Positions 46,958 through 48,435 of a stretch of DNA of 48,435 nucleotides are shown here, in pieces. Made by a program: the position numbers and the translations under genes. The notes below the pieces were generated by a model. That model saw only the letters and a list, made by a program, of their open reading frames with translations, searched no databases and had not been told where the DNA came from. The DNA comes from Clostridia bacterium (lineage in GTDB: Bacteria; Bacillota; Clostridia; Christensenellales; Borkfalkiaceae). Each line of letters begins with the position of its first letter. Position 1 is the first letter of the stretch. The DNA lies in contig JAFVQT010000056.1 in assembly GCA_017504655.1 (NCBI GenBank), forward strand, positions 1-48,435, in the 5' to 3' direction.

Positions 46958-48435
46958 TTGTCAATTTCCGTCCTTGAAACCTTAACGGTTATAGGTCTTC
47001 CGTGCGGGCATCTTAAAGCAATATTGCTCCTAAGCATAGAAAGCAAACATTCAATTTCGTCTTGAGAAAGAGTTTTGCCTGATTTTATGGCGGCTTTGCA
47101 TGCTTTTTGAGCTATTTTTTCCTTTAACAGGTCGGTCAGCTCAAGTTGCTTTAAAAGATTGATATCTGATAAAACGTCGTCGAAAAATTTCGTCAAGTCG
47201 ATATCCCAGAGAGTCAAGGGTATCGCGTATACTGCAAAGACGTTATCCTCGTATTCTACAATATCTATGCCCATATCTCTGAAATCTTGGAATTTACTTA
47301 ACAAAAACTCACTTTCTTTTTCGTTCGTGTGAACGAGATGAGGTAAAATCATAGGTTGGTCAGCAACCTTGCCAAGCTTATACTCGTCTGTAAATTTATC
47401 AAATAAAAGACGCTCGTGTGCGGCGTGCTGATCTATAAAGAAAACGTCCTCACCTCTTTCTAAAATGAGATAGGTAGAAAGAACCTGACCGATCACCTTA
47501 TACTCAACCTGAATATCCAAAGCTTCCTGCTTTGATTCAAGAGCCTGCTTTTCTCTTTCAAGCTCTTCTATATATTTTTTATTTTCTGCAAAAATATCGT
47601 CTACGCTAACGCCCGTTTGCCTTTTATCCTCTTTATCTTCGATATTCTTTTCAACGTCGGAAAAATCAAATTCTGTTTTTTTCGCGGATGAAAAGGACGA
47701 TACGAACGGTCTTTCGCAATGCACCTCTACCAAATCCTCTGATGAAGATGGAGAAATCTTTTTGACAATAGGTCTTTCACCGGGGTCAAGCTGTATATAA
47801 TCGTTGCTTTTTACTATATCCAATGCTTGTGGGGCGCCGTCTAATACGCTTGATATAACTGAAAATAACGTGCCGTAAACGACTTGATTATCAATAAATC
47901 TTACGTCCGTTTTATTTGGATGAACGTTTACGTCAACAGCCTCGGGCATCATTTCGATATTTAAAACGTAGAAAGGATATTTGCGCTTCATAAGATAATT
48001 TGCATATGCATTATGAATTGCAGATGATATAGTATTATTTACAACGTATCTGCCGTTTAAAATTACAGTTTGATAGGTTCTGTTTGGCTTTGTAAAATAA
48101 TAGTGACCGATATATCCGTTTATTTTAATACCGTTTTTGACGGTTTCTATTTTAATGCAGTCAGTAATAGTATCGTAGCCGTAAATTTCAATAATTGCCT
48201 CGTTTAATCCTCCGCCAAAGGATTGCAGAGTGACCTTGCTGTCAACGACGTATTTAAAGGCGATAGACGGATTTGCAAGAATAAGTCTTGTTAAAATATT
48301 TGAAATGTCCGCCTCTTCATTTTTAGAGGGCTTTAAAAACTTTGCTCTTGCAGGGGTGTTGTAAAAGAGATTTTCAACCGTAACCACAGTTCCCTTTTCT
48401 ACGGGATATGCGTCTATCTCGCCTAACTCACCACC
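46936..48435 (-). CDS. mutL: DNA mismatch repair protein MutL (N-terminus cut off by the window)
   Basis: The open frame reaches the window edge without a start; a GTG at 48387 is internal. The visible part, about 499 residues, begins inside the GHKL ATPase domain and contains the second-half motif VENLFYNTPARAKFL and the PNKTDVRF region. A linker of about 110 residues follows, with a charged coiled stretch, and then the C-terminal dimerisation domain. The latter has DQHAAHERLLFDKF, ACKAAIKSG and CPHGRPI. These indicate the endonuclease-type MutL found in bacteria without MutH. Confidence 0.96.
   Translation of the reverse strand, partial: GGELGEIDAYPVEKGTVVTVENLFYNTPARAKFLKPSKNEEADISNILTRLILANPSIAFKYVVDSKVTLQSFGGGLNEAIIEIYGYDTITDCIKIETVKNGIKINGYIGHYYFTKPNRTYQTVILNGRYVVNNTISSAIHNAYANYLMKRKYPFYVLNIEMMPEAVDVNVHPNKTDVRFIDNQVVYGTLFSVISSVLDGAPQALDIVKSNDYIQLDPGERPIVKKISPSSSEDLVEVHCERPFVSSFSSAKKTEFDFSDVEKNIEDKEDKRQTGVSVDDIFAENKKYIEELEREKQALESKQEALDIQVEYKVIGQVLSTYLILERGEDVFFIDQHAAHERLLFDKFTDEYKLGKVADQPMILPHLVHTNEKESEFLLSKFQDFRDMGIDIVEYEDNVFAVYAIPLTLWDIDLTKFFDDVLSDINLLKQLELTDLLKEKIAQKACKAAIKSGKTLSQDEIECLLSMLRSNIALRCPHGRPITVKVSRTEIDKWFKRIV

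Overview
This window comes from a low-GC, endospore-forming member of the Clostridia (Bacillota), most likely an uncultured gut-type lineage. Direct evidence is the complete spoIIIAA-AH operon, the spoIIAA-spoIIAB-sigF operon, spoIVB, spoIIM, ytfJ (gerW) and two sporulation-type D,D-carboxypeptidases, together with Shine-Dalgarno sequences of the AGGAGG type and A+T-rich intergenic DNA with sigma-A-like promoters. The lineage is inferred from gene content only. No rRNA, tRNA, CRISPR array, prophage or insertion sequence is visible.

Layout. Positions 1-10.9 kb are mostly plus-strand accessory or metabolic genes: the tail of ribF overlapping an endonuclease IV gene, a heterodimeric ABC exporter, a pectin/rhamnose group (GH28, AraC regulator, rhamnose isomerase), and a pair of CobW/G3E GTPases, the first with a striking His/Cys tandem repeat and the second fused to a TIGR03943/YcgQ-like C-terminal domain. 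At 10.9-12.6 kb on the minus strand lies an unusual membrane-anchored PadR regulator with its own palindromic operator. A Xer-type recombinase and hflX follow on the plus strand.

Positions 15.3-36.6 kb are minus-strand core and sporulation DNA. Read in the direction of transcription they give: a two-component system with an unknown membrane protein; spoIIAA-spoIIAB-sigF; trmB with a DUF1538 membrane protein and two P-II-like proteins; spoIIIAA-AH; Asp23-nusB-folD-ispA-tlyA-nadK-recN; then spoIVB-spoIIM-dacF. This is the familiar nusB-to-recN-spoIVB neighbourhood of Firmicutes, but argR, xseA/B, dxs and spo0A are absent from their usual positions.

Positions 36.7-48.4 kb hold an S51 peptidase, glutamate dehydrogenase, scpA-scpB, a ytfI?-ytfJ-dacB-rluB operon, a small Cys-rich protein divergent from a lexA-DEDDh exonuclease operon with a LexA box between them, and miaA-mutL, with mutL running off the window end.

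The points most worth following are: (i) the P-II/P-II/DUF1538 operon, which looks like a ligand-controlled membrane transporter of unknown substrate; (ii) the membrane-anchored PadR; (iii) the tandem CobW pair; (iv) several starts lacking a Shine-Dalgarno sequence with a -10 box only 5-9 nt upstream, implying leaderless mRNAs; (v) forespore-type promoters of identical geometry before spoIVB and the ytfJ operon; and (vi) the lexA-exonuclease(BRCT-like) cassette.
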